This document shows positions 33,529 to 45,854 of a DNA stretch of 64,000 bases, one piece after another. The translations under genes and the position numbers were made by a program. Within the stretch, counting starts at the first letter, position 1, and each line of letters begins with the position of its first letter. The notes beneath the pieces are model-generated. The model was not told the origin of the DNA and searched no databases. It saw only the letters and a program-made list of their open reading frames with translations. The stretch is taken from assembly GCF_001949145.1 (NCBI RefSeq), contig NW_019091529.1, positions 691,163 through 755,162 of the forward strand, read 5' to 3'. The stretch is from Acanthaster planci. Lineage: Eukaryota; Echinodermata; Asteroidea; Valvatida; Acanthasteridae.

Positions 33529-33539
33529 CAAAAATCAAG

Positions 33540-33770
33540 TCATTAAGAAAAACATAAGAAATTCCTGACAAGTTGGAAAAGGCCTTGTGGCTGCGCCACT
33601 CGTGCATGTGGTCTCCGGTCTAGACGCTTTATTTGCAGTTACACATAAACACAGCCCCGAAGGCCTGGACATGAAAGGCTACTAGTAAGCCGGAAGTCGA
33701 ACCCAGGCCTCATTGGTGCAAAGCGAGGAAAGAACCGCTACGCTAACCTGCACCCCCACGAATTTCACAC
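33540..33770 (-). repeat. tRNA-derived SINE, minus orientation
   Basis: Read on the minus strand, it begins GGTTAGCGTAGCGGTTC (A-box-like). About 30 bases later comes GGGTTCGACTTCC, a near-perfect Pol III B box. A non-tRNA body follows, through GGCCTTCGGGGCTGTG to TTTTCCAACTTG. This is the layout of a tRNA-derived SINE. Confidence 0.75.
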
Positions 33771-34282
33771 TCTATGATTATGAACTAAATTGCTGACCAT
33801 CAACGAAAAGCATGAAACTGCCCAGAGTACAGGTTTGGCATCATGATGCTGTACAATTAATCTAAAAAGGCATTTTCCGCAAATAATCACGGAGTTTTGG
33901 ATGCCATTTTGTTTTAAGTTTTGGGTATGATGTGATTGATGCACCGTCTCTTCTGCTGTTATGTTCGTGTCTGCGTCTTGCTCCACGCGCGATTCATCAT
34001 CGTCATCGTCCACAGTCTTGGCCCAAAACGACAGTTGAAACTCTTTTTGCTTTTTTTTTTGTCACGAGCAATATTTTGAAACTTGATGAATATTCAGACC
34101 ACCAGAAAATTTACGAGCGTTGATTGGTTCCCTAGAAAAAGCTGGGGGGGGGAAATGTACCGCTATTTCCCAAGACGTTAATGCAGATCGGTCTACTAAT
34201 TCCGTAGAGGGCGTCCCAATTTACCAAAAAATTCGCACTTTAGCAGAAGAAATTCGCTTTTCCACTGATATCCTTGGTCGCA

Positions 34283-34462
34283 CTAGTCTTGGTGCAAGAC
34301 GTCAATGATCGTAGTTGTTTTATTTCTGTTGAAGAGCGCCCTCGCACAACTAGTTTTGAGCTGGCGCACATCTAATCATGGAGCTTCAAACCCATGAGTA
34401 GTTGGGGGCGCACTATGCACGGTGTCCGCTATCGAGCACTAACGTCTTGAAACCAAGACTAG
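34283..34462. repeat. MITE, 180 bp, ends CTAGTCTTGGTGCAAGACGT
   Basis: The left end CTAGTCTTGGTGCAAGACGT (34283-34302) pairs with ACGTCTTGAAACCAAGACTA (34442-34461). The interior has no ORF. A diverged relative lies at about 23500-23675. Confidence 0.75.
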
Positions 34463-34796
34463 GGTCACGCTTCAAGGCGCCACTATATAATTTTTGGTCA
34501 AGACCGGCCAGGCTGCAGCATAGACTAGACATAGGTGTTAGTTATGTACGACGTCTGTGGGTTGCTGCTGCTGCGCATGCTACCGGTCGAGTGTATATCG
34601 AGTCCAGAAAGAGGCATTAATTTCTGGAAAAGTTGAAGGTACGTGTAGACCTATAATCTACCCGGGTGGCAAAAGGTATTATAGAATGCATCTACTTCCC
34701 AAACCTCGACAAGTTAGGGCCTACAATCCTGGACAAAATAGTTGGAACACCATGTGGGAAGCGCGGTGAAAAGATCCCCTTCCCCCCCATTTCATG

Positions 34797-35941
34797 GGTT
34801 TCGAGTCAACTCGGACCCAAACCAACTCGGACCCATACCAACTCGGACCCATGCCAACTCGGACCCACGACCAACTCGGACCCATGCCAACTCGGCCCCA
34901 GTACTAACCCGTACCCACGACCAACTTTGACCCACAACCAACTCGGACCCAATACTAACTCGGACCCACGACCAACTCGGACCCACCCTGAGTCAACTCG
35001 GGCCCAACCCCAGGAGCGTGATTAACTTGTCGAAAATGTTTATTTTTGTTCACTTTTACATTTTAGCATTTGGTAAATGACACTTTTGCACTGCATGCTG
35101 CCTAGATTTAACGTCCTCTCTACACGTTATGCATGGAAACAGTGGCACAGGCTTCCCAGAATTTTTTCGTTTTCGAGTTTGAACGGGCATGTTGGTTATA
35201 AACCGTACAGGACTAGATTTGATATCAGTGATGTCTTGGAACAAGTGATAAGTAACCGACGAGCGTCGTATTTTTATAGAGGCACATTTCCTTTGATGTC
35301 TTATTTGCCGCTTGTAATCTGGAATCTTAATCAGGTATTAGCTTCCAAGGTACCGGTGTGATTAACCACAAACACTGATTTTGTCACCTTCCATTCTTGA
35401 AACCCTATGATCGGGGAGTGGGAGCTTGGGACAACCAATGGGAGCAGCTTTTGGAGTGTGATTGACAGTACCAAATCATTGACGCCCTTTCTCCGAAGTT
35501 TTTTTGGTACTCCAGATCACCAGCAGAAATCGAATGAACTTTCACCAAACAGCCCCCAAAGTTTTTGTTGCAATAAAAAGCCACAGATAGGCCTTCTGAT
35601 GTACATAAGATATGCTGCATACGTACAACAGATACTGCAGATAGACATCAATGTCACGAACATTGACCATTTATAGTGTCTAATGGTGTTATCCATTACG
35701 GGCGCGTATTTGGTGTAATGCAACCTTGAGACTGAGTGGGTCCGAGTTGACTCGAGGTGGGTCCGAAATGGCGCGGGTCCGAATTGACGTGGGTCCGAGT
35801 TGGTTGTGGGTCCGAGATGGTTGTGGGTCCGAGTTAGTATTGGGTCCGAGTTGGCGTGGGTCCGAGATGGTGGTGGGTCCGAGTTGGCATGGGTCCGAAT
35901 TGGAATGGGTCCGAGTTGGTTTGGGTCCGAGTTGACCTGAT
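34797..35941. mobile_element. Foldback-like element with ACTCGGACCCA arrays as inverted ends
   Basis: The left array (about 34801-35005) repeats CAACTCGGACCCA with short spacers about twelve times. The right array (about 35738-35937) carries the reverse complement TGGGTCCGAGTTG a similar number of times. The 730-base centre has only unrecognised ORFs. The 11-mer CCCATTTCATG occurs immediately outside both ends (34786-34796 and 35942-35952) in direct orientation, a candidate target-site duplication. A duplication of that length would suit a Mutator-like or similar superfamily. The transposase source is unknown. Confidence 0.75.
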
Positions 35942-35952
35942 CCCATTTCATG

Positions 35953-36430
35953 TTGCGGTCTTTTATGATGTTAGGATAATACACGAGAAACGCGCCCTTC
36001 GTGGGTGAAAAAGGCCCGAGGGCATTCTCACCCCGAACGGCGTGCTGCCGAGTGTATTAACCTACTTAACACCCTCTGAAAACTCGTCACTGTTTACACG
36101 AATGTCCTGTTTTTGGATAATTGGAAAAAACGCTGTAACTGATTGTGGACAATACAATCTTCAAGCGATGTCAAGTAAGCTGTGCTGGGATAGTTGCGTA
36201 AGCTACATTGTTTTTTTTGCTCTGTGGTGTTTTTGTGCTCCAGCTATTATCAGAGATATAAAATAGGATGATTCAAACGGCACCAAAGCCTATGCCAGTT
36301 TTGTTCGGAACGCCAAGGTGGAAACATGGCTACTGTAGTTCTGACATAGCCCCACTAGTGTGGCATGGACTCTCACTCCCGATCTATCCTTAGCCACACA
36401 TCTGTGTGCGCAATTTCGTGTCACTGACCT
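35953..36430. other. Mostly non-coding; ends in a dispersed repeat arm
   Basis: No gene is recognised. Bases 36347-36430 match the arms of the 4271-4797 element (CCCACTAGTGTGGCATGGAC, CTTAGCCACACATC). Confidence 0.5.
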
Positions 36431-36744
36431 CTTTTCAATAGGGGCCAGATTAGCGTACAGCGGTGCTGTGTGGTTCATCCTTGCGGTGGTGGAGCACTTT
36501 TGTCCCCGTTGGTAATCCGCTCGCTCTCAATGCTCCAAACCCTGGTATAGGGTTTCAAAACAAGGCTGGATTCTCACCACTTTTGAGAGTGAAAAATGCC
36601 GGTAATGCCCAGCAGCCTGGTCTTTTGTTCGAAGTGCGGTCTTTTGTTACAGGGCCCTGTTTCCTTTGTCTGAGTTCGGAGACCCTGGCCACCCATATAA
36701 ACCATACGTCTCCGATCCCGGAGTCCCCGGCAGGAAGTGGTTAA
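36431..36744 (+). repeat. TTAA-flanked MITE, right-half copy
   Basis: It starts CTTTTCAATAGGGGCCAGAT and ends CAGGAAGTGGTTAA. It is homologous to 38970-39271 over about 300 bases, including GGAGCACTTTTGTCCCC, a paired GTCTTTTGTTCGAAGTGCGG / CTTTTGTTACAGGGCC block and GGGTTTCAAAACAA. The left half of the element is missing. Confidence 0.75.
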
Positions 36745-36949
36745 TGACAGTGTTGATAAAATCATGATTTTGCTTAACAATAAAAATCCGGTTTTTAAAA
36801 TTTAAATGAGACTTTTTAAAATTTTAATCAATTTTATCTAGGTCACATGAACTATTTGTCTCGGTCTCTGACCTATTTCAGAGAGTTCTCTTTTCCGTCC
36901 AGACCTCACTACAGTCAGGCTAGGGGCTCTGAATGATAATGTCATTTCC

Positions 36950-37760
36950 ATCTTTGAGTAATTAAGTCTTGTGGCTTTCTTGCCTCTTCTTTTGCACTGC
37001 CAACAAAAGCCACATCAACGGAAAGGACAAAGGATCATGCAGTTGACCAGCAGATGATCCACATGTCAGGGTCCGACAATGTAATGGCAGATGCACTCTC
37101 TGCCTTACGCACACCCATGTCAAGTTGGCCTTTCTCCTGACAATGGTTACCTCCAGAGAAGGCAGTGAATCACAGGCTCTCCCCATTGCTGAAGGCTGTC
37201 TACGTTGGCAGCTGCATGGTGTTAACATTCCTTCGATTGGCTTCCTGACAAAGGATCGGACTCCTTCTCCTGATTGTTTGATATCTTTGCACTCGCCATC
37301 TCCTTACATCCTGGAGACAATGCGGATAAACTTTGGTCCACTCTTCGTGTCCTGAAGTGGTACCTGACTAAAACAGTAGCATGAAAGGGACAATAAACCT
37401 GTCGCTTATCACTATCACAAGACCATACCGTCCAGCAGTGTCAGTCACTCTTGCCTGCTGGACGGGCTTTGCCATTAGATTCACTAATCCAGTCTGGCCG
37501 TCAAACTCTGATGAACAGTCAACACTACATCAGGGTTCATGACGTAAGAGCAGCATCTGCATCTCGAGATGTTTCCATTGCAGACATCTGCAAAACTGCA
37601 TGTTGGAAGTCTCCTTCTACCTCCTGCAACTTGAGGGATATCCTGCAGAGTGACATCGCAAATGGCCAGACAATCCTACTGTCTGCAGCGCAGAGCTCAA
37701 AGGGACCTTCTGTCAAATGGACGACAAGTCATCATGAAGTTCTTTTACCATCTTAAATTT
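36950..37760 (+). pseudogene. DIRS-type retroelement fragment: RNase H end plus tyrosine recombinase
   Basis: HMSGSDNVMADALSALRTP is the end of a retroelement RNase H domain. It is joined with a deletion to KLAFLLTMVTSREGSESQAL, the DIRS recombinase block carrying the first catalytic arginine. Later, HDVRAASASRDVSIADICK and KTACWKSPST, then NLRDILQS, match the H-x-x-R region and the helix leading to the tyrosine. DIRS-order elements integrate by tyrosine recombinase instead of a DDE integrase. Stops and frameshifts show decay. A second copy of the recombinase lies at 46160-47400. Confidence 0.75.
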
Positions 37761-37854
37761 TTACATTCTTCCTTGTTTATATGTGAAGGTGTATTCTTGG
37801 CGTTATACATGTGTCGTTGCCAACCTCTCTCCCAGACCTGTGCTTCTCTGCATA

Positions 37855-38165
37855 TGTAATGACTGCTTTGGCAGGTAGAGCACCGTAGGCTCCTTCCCAA
37901 CATTAAGTGCGGGTTGGGTCTACTAGAGAATACCTTTCCAAACAGTCCTCTCCCGCCTGTCCTCCCCACTCTGGCTCCGACCTGTTGAGTCGCTTTCAAA
38001 AAGAATGATCATGGCAGCGAGGCTGCGTTGCATTGTGGGAGGTCAAGGTGCACCACGGGTGATCAAATCTTTTCAATGAATAAATAATAGGCACCTGCGA
38101 AATTTGCATATGTAGTGACTGTTTGGGTAGGTATTCTCCAGTAGACCCGACCCACACTTAATTTT
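37855..38165. repeat. DIRS-associated terminal module, copy A
   Basis: About 310 bases contain three TGACTGTTTGGGTAGGT words or complements: plus-oriented at about 37858 and 38114, inverted at about 37942. Between them is a conserved spacer (CTGTCCTCCCCACTCTGGCT, then GTTGCATTGTGGGAGGTCAA). The same module follows the second recombinase copy at 47555-47875 and precedes it at 45855-46160. It is probably the terminal or internal complementary repeat of the element. Confidence 0.75.
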
Positions 38166-38699
38166 GGGGAAGATTTTTATATTTTAAAAAGTCATGATTT
38201 TTTATTTAACAAAAAATCACGAATTTTATCAACGCTGTCATTATTGTGTAATTTGTAATCTGAATCTGTCGACTTGTTCATCTTTGGGTATAATTTTATT
38301 CAACTTGAGCTTGTCAAAAGTACTGCAACTTGCATTGCAGACAATGAAATGCATCGCACTAAGAGCAATCAACAGCGCCCTCTTGGGGAAGAAACGAAAA
38401 TTCATTCACATGATTTTCTGAAAATGCGACGGTGCAATAATGCAACGACGCGACTATGCGACATTGGCAGTGTAAACGGCTAGAAACCACGAATAAACAA
38501 TGCGATGATGTGACAATGCGACGGCACTATGTGATGATGCGCAGTTGACAGTGGAAGTGGCTACAGACCCAAGGAAGAATGCCCCACATGTGCTGCATAA
38601 TTGACAGAAATGGAATTCCATATTTTGGTGAAGTTGATGGCTACATTTTATCTCTTTTTGTCAAATAAGAATACCATTTGCAAGTGATTAAGGTACCTT
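38166..38699. other. No gene; short GCGACG-type repeats at 38420-38540
   Basis: The stretch contains AATGCGACGGTGCAATAATG-like irregular units and a solitary ATGGAATTCCATA word near 38611, reminiscent of the ends of the CGACGG transposons. Confidence 0.45.
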
Positions 38700-39271
38700 T
38701 TAAGTGGCAGTATTACAAACAAATGCAGTGTCTGATGCTGGGCGATTTTCAGTATCTTCGGTTTTCAAAAATTTCAAAAATTCATGTTTTTGTCCTGAAT
38801 GCGTAAACCCCATCAAGTGACTTTCTGGTGACTACTCTAATCTGACAGACAACATCTATTGACGCCCAAGTATTTCAGCCAGGCCTGACGCCTTGTAAAA
38901 AGAGCCCAGATTATGTGGTGTTATGTTATTTTCTTTTTATCTCAAAACTGGCACAGTGCGCTGTAGGTGTCTTTTCAATAGGGGCAAGATTAGCATGCAG
39001 CGTTATTGTATCGCTCATCAGTGGTGTGCTGGAGCACTTTTGTCCCCAGTAATCTGCTTTTGCTGAATGCCACAAACTGTGGTGTAGTCTTTCAAAACAA
39101 TGATAGATTCGTCTGCTATTGACAACTGAAAAATTCCCAGCATCCCGGTCTTTTGTTCCAAGTACGGCCTTTTGTTACAAGGCCCAGCTCTTTTGTCCAA
39201 TTTTGGGCACCCCGGCTATGCGTACAAACCCAAGGTACCCAGTACCGGGCACCCCGGCATGAAGTGGTTAA
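38700..39271 (+). repeat. TTAA MITE (piggyBac-like ends), nearly full copy
   Basis: The left half matches the element starting at 63727 (GATGCTGGGC, TTGACGCCCAAGTATTTCAG, GAGCCCAGATTATGTGGTGT). The right half matches 36431-36744 and ends GGCATGAAGTGGTTAA. Combining copies, the ends are TTAACCACTTCA and TGAAGTGGTTAA, that is TTAA plus a short terminal inverted repeat, as in piggyBac-mobilised MITEs. Its own left terminus is eroded. Confidence 0.75.
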
Positions 39272-39504
39272 AATTTGGCTGGTAAAATACCCTAACAGAC
39301 AAGTGCATCCGTAGCTGGCATGATGGCAACTTTATAAGAATTATTTATTTTTTATTCCTTTCTTTCATACTTGGAAAGCCAAGGTGAATTTAAATACTCT
39401 GATATATTTTTTCTCATGTTTTGTATTTTATGTATGTATATGTCTTCTGTTTTATTGTTCTCACTTCAAGATGTTGCTGTGGTTTCTTATTTCTTTCCAT
39501 TTAG

Positions 39505-39612
39505 CATGGTAATGACATTGATCTGAAGCCATCAGGAAGCAAACGTATGCGGAAACATTCTTTTGTGGTGCATGCTGGTACGGATACCAAAGGGGATGTG
39601 CTTTTCATGGAG
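39505..39612 (+). CDS. MADD: MADD (DENN-domain Rab3 GEF), C-terminal exon a
   Basis: This 36-codon exon is phase 0 at both ends, with acceptor TTTCCATTTAG| and donor GAG|GTAAAA. It encodes HGNDIDLKPSGSKRMRKHSF followed by VVHAGTDTKGDVLFME. The VVHAGTDTKGD.LFME wording is characteristic of the C-terminal region of MADD/DENN-Rab3GEP. MADD activates Rab3 and Rab27 by nucleotide exchange and, in vertebrates, binds TNF receptor 1. The catalytic DENN module is N-terminal in MADD, so its exons should lie upstream; I found none in this window. The preceding intron must extend left from 39504 through transposon-rich sequence. Confidence 0.88.
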
Positions 39613-40014
39613 GTAAAATACAAAAATATTTAATAGCAGCTACGTGTACTCGTGACTTGGAGTCTTGGGTCTAAATACGGAGCCAAAGAAATTCTGATTG
39701 TAAAAACTAGGCAGACACTTGAAGCACAACTTTAATGTAGTCCTAGAAGACAGACAGGCACATATGGTTATGAAACACTACTGATTGATGGTATTCTGTT
39801 AATCTGCTAAATACAGGGATACTAGACTTCTGGCAATTACAGGAATTTCAGCTTTTTCATAATTTGGGAAAAACTTCCTGGCATTTGGCATTTGTGAGCG
39901 GATGTGATAGTGTTTTTAACACATGGGAACTAACCACATCTAAAAAAGTTTTCAAAGATACAGTGTTTTCCTATCTTCATATGCCACACTACACATGTAC
40001 AGCTAGTGGTATAA

Positions 40015-40075
40015 ATTAACCCTAACAGTCCTCAATCCTTCACCTGTTGGAGGACTGAGGACTGTTAGGGTTAAT
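40015..40075. repeat. 61-base palindrome with TTAA ends
   Basis: The arms ATTAACCCTAACAGTCCTCA (40015-40034, extending to 40039) and their complement at 40051-40075 differ at one of 25 positions, around an 11-base loop. The TTAA at each end suggests an extremely short MITE or a hairpin footprint. Confidence 0.85.
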
Positions 40076-40919
40076 GTCAGAAATGGGGGGGGGTGGCAAA
40101 AAGTGAGGAGGGAGATGACTCTCCCGGCCATGAAAATTTGAAAAGCGGGTTGGGGGATTACACCGTATGACTCTTTGTAGATGTCAATGTTCATGACATT
40201 GATAAACGTCTGTAATGTGTATTACATTCATGCAGAATCTTACATCAGAATTTATAGCTTTTTTATTATTTTTCCTTTTTGAGTGATATTGAATTCATTA
40301 TCAAGAAGTCCAAAAATTCTTCACAATCCGCTTTAGTTTGTTTTTTTTTTATTTGGAAATTAAAACACTGAGAATTATCTGTTATAAGAGATACTCAAGG
40401 TATTCTCAACCTACTTTGTCTACAAAAAAAGTTGTAAAATCTAGTATTAGATTATAGGCCAATATTAATGTACATGTATACCTTTGTGGGATGGTCAGGA
40501 TAGGTTTTTACAGTGTTGTCTGATCTGTGTATGTATATCTGTATTCCAACGTGTTTTCAGTTACACCCTGACTGTACCATATTTTTTTACAAGTCATGAA
40601 AACATTGCCATGAAAGAATGTTCAAAAATCTATATTTGAAAAGAAACTATTTAGAACTGGGGATACTGACTAATAATGAAGTAAATTTCATCTTACATAT
40701 ACATCGTTTTGGAGACCAATGAACAAAGTTTGAAATATGCAGTATCAGTGTGTGTAGAGACCAAGATTTGGACCTTCCACTAAACAGGGTAGGGTCATAC
40801 AGAAAATAATGCTTCACTAGAATCACTGGAAACATAGGCATTTTTCTCTGAAAATAATACTTCAAAGGGGGAAAATAAATGCAAATACACAGCAAATATT
40901 GTAACTTAGCTCAAAGAAA

Positions 40920-41085
40920 TCTTTATCATGGGTCCACTGCGCTCAACGTACCCAAACAGTCGCTACATATGCAAATTTCCCATGTGACAATTCTTATTGC
41001 TGTAAGACTTGATCATCCATAGTGCACCTTGACCTCTCACAATGCATTGCGGTCATGCTGCCATGTTTGTCCTTTTTTCAGCACC
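40920..41085 (-). repeat. DIRS-associated terminal module, partial inverted copy
   Basis: In reverse orientation it carries ACCCAAACAGTCGCTACATA, TGCACCTTGACCTCTCACAA and TGCATTGCGGTCATGCTGCC, matching the modules at 37855 and 47555. Confidence 0.7.
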
Positions 41086-42049
41086 GGAATGTAACAAACA
41101 TATCTTTCTAGGCATCTTTGACTTCTTGAAACTCTGTTTTGGCTAAATGGTTCTATGTCGACCTGATCATCCAATTGGTAAATAAATAGTCTTCGTTGAG
41201 TTTGAATGAACCCCTGTCTTACAAGCAGTCTATTATAGAACCAAATCTATCTATGTCTACTCGGCTCGTGACTTTTTTCTCAACATGAGACTGGTCGGTC
41301 CTGTCAGCACCTGTCAATGTTGCGGTGGAAGACAAAATTACCGCAGTTGGTGGAATTTGCACTGTAAATTGACTTCCCAAGACAAGAAATCTTATGTGCA
41401 GAATTCCTCAGGAACCCTGGGCTCGCGAGCTTGACCCTTCACAATCTTGGATGAAGAATTTAAGGAGCTTCGTTTGAATACTTTGTTCGAATTCCTGACC
41501 TCATAACATCAACTCTGTAAGACCCGTTGACTCTTGCCCATACTTTTTGTGCCGAAGCTGGACTAAAAGTTCCTACTACATAATACACTTTCCTTCTGGT
41601 TCATTCCAATAAGGTGAAGGACAGTTTTCAGCTAACATCCTTCCTCTCATTGGGACCAAACCAGGGGTTTCCCATCATCAATCTAACACCATCACTCAGA
41701 TTCGTTCACCCAGGAATTGCCGTGTAAACTGATTAACTGGCCTCCTTGGCACTTATCTCCCTGCTCTCACTGAGCAGAACCTTCACTGTATGTATATAGG
41801 AAAGACATACACATGTAGGTATTACAGCTCCACCCAGAACCTTTCTCTTAGGCTGTGAAGACTGCAGTCATTCATCTTTGACAGCTGGCCGTCATGTTTC
41901 TGTCCAGGACCTAGATGACTAGCTGATTGTCAGCCAGATTTAGGATGAGAACATGACGTCAACATATTTTCAGACAATCTCGCTATCCAACTGTATCTGT
42001 ATATGTACATGTATATGTGGTTGCTCCAGCAAAACAGAAGATTTTGCTT

Positions 42050-44275
42050 CCCACTGGATTTTGGGACATGTGTCGGAGCTGGAGGATAATCTTTTGATTC
42101 CCCTCCCTTAAAATAAAATCAGATGTGGTATTCTTAAACTGATTCAAGTTGGTTAGGTTAACAGTGGATTCCGGTAGACTATTCCAGGTGGTATGGTGAA
42201 TGGCTAGAAGCTGGTACTGTAGAATTTTGATTTTGCATTTGGTCGGTGGTAGGAGAACCGGTGAGATCTATGATGAGTTCTGGATTGGGTTTGAGGTCGT
42301 GATGGACTTCACCTAGGCCATGGGTAATCTTATATAGCATGGCAAGTCTTGCAATGGTTCGCCTTTTCTCCAGCAGAGGCCAGCCAAGATCTTTCATCAT
42401 GGCTGTGACATTGACGGTCCTTGTATAGTTGTTGCAACACATCGTGGCAGCATATCTCTGGATACCCTCAAGCTTCTTACATTCCTCTTCAGTGAAGGTA
42501 GCCCAACCACAAAACCATATTCTAATTTGGGACAAACCAGCGATTGGTAGAGAAGTGACTTAACCGTGCTGCTACAGGACTTAAAGTTCTGCCTAATGAC
42601 ACCAGTGGTTTGCTTGGCATTGGCGACAACCTTATTGATATGAGATGACCAGCTGCAGTCGTTGCTTAAAATGAGACTAAGGTAGGTGTGACTAGATGTG
42701 CTTTGAAGCAGTTTCCCATTGATTTTGTATGTGTGAATTTGAGGATTTCTCTTGGTGGTCATGTGCATAACGAAGCATTGGACAGAATTGAATCTCAGTT
42801 CCCATTCTTTTTCCCATCTGCAAAGGGCATGTAAATCATTTGGAAATGAAGCAGCATCTGAAGGAGAGTTGATTTCTCTTTACAGTAATCCATCATCAAC
42901 AAACAGTCTGTTGAAGAAATATGTGTTGGGATGTCATTTATATAGAGGAGAAACAGCAGGGGGCCCAGGCTGTGCCCTAGGGCATGCCAGGTAAAACTTC
43001 TGCTGTTGTAGATCTTTCACCCTCCAAGACAACTTGCTGAGAGCATGTTGTAAGAAAAGTTGAAATCCAATTGTACACATTGCCGGTGATCCCATAGTGC
43101 GAACGTTTGATGAGGAGTCGTTGGTGTGGAACGCGATTAAACACCTTAGAAAAATCTAAGAATATTGCATCCACCTGTTTTCCTTTTTCAGTCGACTTGG
43201 TGATATTGTCGACGATGATGACAAGTTGTGTATCACACCCCCTATTTTACCTGAACCCATGTTGGCAGTCTGTTAGGATCTGGTGACATTCAGTATGGTA
43301 CATGATATGGCAGTGAATGACATGTTCAAGGAATTTGCACACAACAGAGGTAAGAGATATGGGGCGATAATTGATGGGATTACTTTTATTACCCTTTTTG
43401 AAGACAGGAGAAACATTGGCAGTGGTCCAGTCACCTGGAAGTTCGCTGGATGACAAGGATTGATTGAATAAAACTGCTGCTAATGTTGCCAGCTCCTTGC
43501 TACATTCCTTAAGGATTTTGTTTGGAATGCTGTCCAGCCCAGAGGCTTTAGAAGGATTTAAATCATGCAAAAGTTTCTCTATTCCCTCGGCAACAACCTC
43601 GAGTGGTTCAATGTCAGGACCAATCTGCTGTAGGTCTGGAAGATTAGCAGTATTTTCTTGGGTGAAAACTGATTTGAAGATACTGTTGATATTTGCTTTA
43701 TCAACTTTGTCAGAAATTGTGTCAGAGCCATTCTTCAGCATTTGGACACCTACATTGTCACTGCTTTTGGATTTGTTGTATTTCCTGAATTTGTTTGGAT
43801 TCTCTTGGAGATCTTCCTCAAGCATACTGGAAAAATACTTCTGGTGCACACTTGAGATTCCTTTTGAACACTCTACGGGCGCTTCTAAAAAGTATTGAAT
43901 CTTCAACAGAGTTGGTTTTCTTTTGTTTGTTGTACAATAGATTGAGCTTTTTACTTGGCGACGGAGTGCAGGAGAAAACCATAGCAAGTTGTATTGTTTT
44001 GAAAAAAACTTTGATCGGATGTACTTGTAAGTGCATTCAGGGAGTCTCTCAAGTGAAACCAGTTATCATTCACTGATCTACACGTCATTTCTTTGAGAAA
44101 TCTTTTTATCAAAAGTTTTCAAACCTTTACATTGATCCTCAAACTTCCATTTCTTGTATTAAAAGAAAAACATACGCATAACTGGTTTAGTGGTTGTACA
44201 ACCTGTATTAATGAGTATCTTCACCATACCATAATCACTGACACCAGGTGAAACACTGACAGACTCTTGAACATA
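42050..44275 (-). mobile_element. Non-LTR retrotransposon (LINE), 5'-truncated and defective
   Basis: Minus-strand reading starts near the end of the endonuclease (VSPGVSDYGMVKILI, where SDH is usual). It passes SKKLNLLYNKQKKTN and a long frame (43987-43247) with GISSVHQKYFSSMLEEDLQE, LHDLNPSKASGLDSIPNKIL and SPVFKKGNKSNPINYRPISL, ending DCQHGFR. After a frameshift come MDAIFLDFSKVFNRVPHQRL (43174-42977), LGPLLFLLYIND and LFVDDGLL with the catalytic aspartates. The thumb and C-terminus (42768-42179) include LSLILSNDCSWSSHINKV and LEGIQRYAATMCCNNYTRTV, then WPLLEKRRTIARLAMLYKI. This wording is typical of CR1/Jockey-like LINEs. It inserted antisense into the MADD intron. Confidence 0.88.
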
Positions 44276-45854
44276 CTCTACTGGACATAGAACAAGGCTC
44301 ATTTTCAATTCTCCATGAATGCTTCAATATCGTTTTTTGCATATATCTCTTGAATTACGGATGGTTGCCAGGGACAACTTCATCTGAGCTGGTCTTCCGG
44401 CAATAACTCCTTGCTTGATAAAGAGGAAGTCAAACCATTTCTATCTAGGCTATGTGAAGTCTTTCTTCATGGTCTCCAGTTTATTTCATCTCTCTCACTT
44501 ATCAGAGGACCTTCCTTTTGCAATTAAAATGGATTTCTGCCTGCTTTCCAGCCCCCACTGTCATTGTACTAGGGGCCCCCTGGACACACACACACACATA
44601 AGTTGCCTGCAACTGGGGACCCCTATTGTTCTTCTTTTGTTTGTACTTTAATTTTTTGGAAGACCACCCGTATGTTTTGTACACAGTTGTCAATCAGGGA
44701 CTCTCTGTGAATCGGGGACCTTAATGTCCTCTATTGTTCAGGGTCCCCAATTGAATGCAGAAACAAACTCAGCTACATACACAAAAATCACCTCTATCTT
44801 CAAGTAATTCATGAAGTTTTCTTTTCCTATCTACATATACCAATAGAACTGTTGTTCAGGAGTGGGTGTGATAAGCTTCCCTTGTGATGCCATAAACTAC
44901 CTTTCAGCCAACCCTATATGGGAAAGGCCTTCACAAACTAACCGGTGCTGGAAGATGCAGACCCGAAGGGAACGTCAATGCTGCCTACTTTCTCTTGGGT
45001 CTGTTGCCAATGACTACTTTACTTCTCAAGTAGCCTCAATGCCCCTTACTTACAGGCACTACCTACCGTAGTAAGGCTCTATCAGACATCTGGCCAGTCA
45101 GATGAATACCTGTGTTTGCGCGTTCGCTCGGCCCAACTCATTATTGAAATCCAATCTTCGTCGGTAATTATTACATGTGCAATGGGGTTCCTTCTACAGT
45201 AACTCAATCCCTGTCAGATTCAACCCAGGCTTCGTTGGTGGATCTGAAATTGTCTTGCTTCACATTCCAGTCCACCCAAAGGAATACAAGTTCCTCTACC
45301 TTATCAACGTCAGAGGAACTCTGGAGCTCCAACCCTGTGACTGTCAGTATTCTAGGAGTCCTCACCTTGACAATTTTTTTTACACCTACTCTCACCAGCC
45401 AGCCGTTCCCACAATTGAACACTTTGGCAACTGGCCCTTTATAGGCAGATGTACAGTTGAGACTGGATCCTACTAAGGTGTCACATATAAGCTTACCAGC
45501 CATCCTAGAGTCTGAAACAATCTTGTGATTCCTGTCTTTATACATTCTCTGATTTAACTAAGTTCGGCTCACATCCTCTGCCTGGGCCTTTTTCACACAA
45601 GCTCGTCTTTGGCCCGAAGGTGAGCCTGGTAGACTTGGATCCTCTTTGTCATCTTTATAAGGTCTCGCCTTCTGACGCTGTCCTATCCCAAATGTGAACA
45701 CGAGGACCCATACTTCGTGAGCTACCTCCAGCTCTACACCTCATCCAATGGTCTCCTCCTTTCTGCGTTAGACCCTCATCATTCCACACAGTCACACACA
45801 CTGTCCATGTGTCCTTGCCTACCCTCCTCTGGGGAATGGTGCTCCTCTGTATAG
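44276..45854. other. No gene recognised; possible DIRS internal sequence
   Basis: The frame from 45177, which includes FYSNSIPVRFNPGFVGGSEI and HPKEYKFLYLINVRGTLELQ, could be an unrecognised part of the DIRS-type element. I cannot match it to gag or RT. An (AC)n run is at about 44584-44600. Confidence 0.3.

Noticed and set aside
33700-33770. Possible functional tRNA gene on the minus strand
   Set aside because: The A and B boxes are recognisable, but the sequence does not fold into a convincing acceptor and anticodon arm and continues into a SINE body.
34666-35025. Repetitive ORFs (DPRPTRTH-type repeats) at 34.7-35.0 and 35.5-35.9 kb
   Set aside because: They are translations of the ACTCGGACCCA array in several frames and both strands, as expected of any short tandem repeat without stops; there is no sign of selection for protein.
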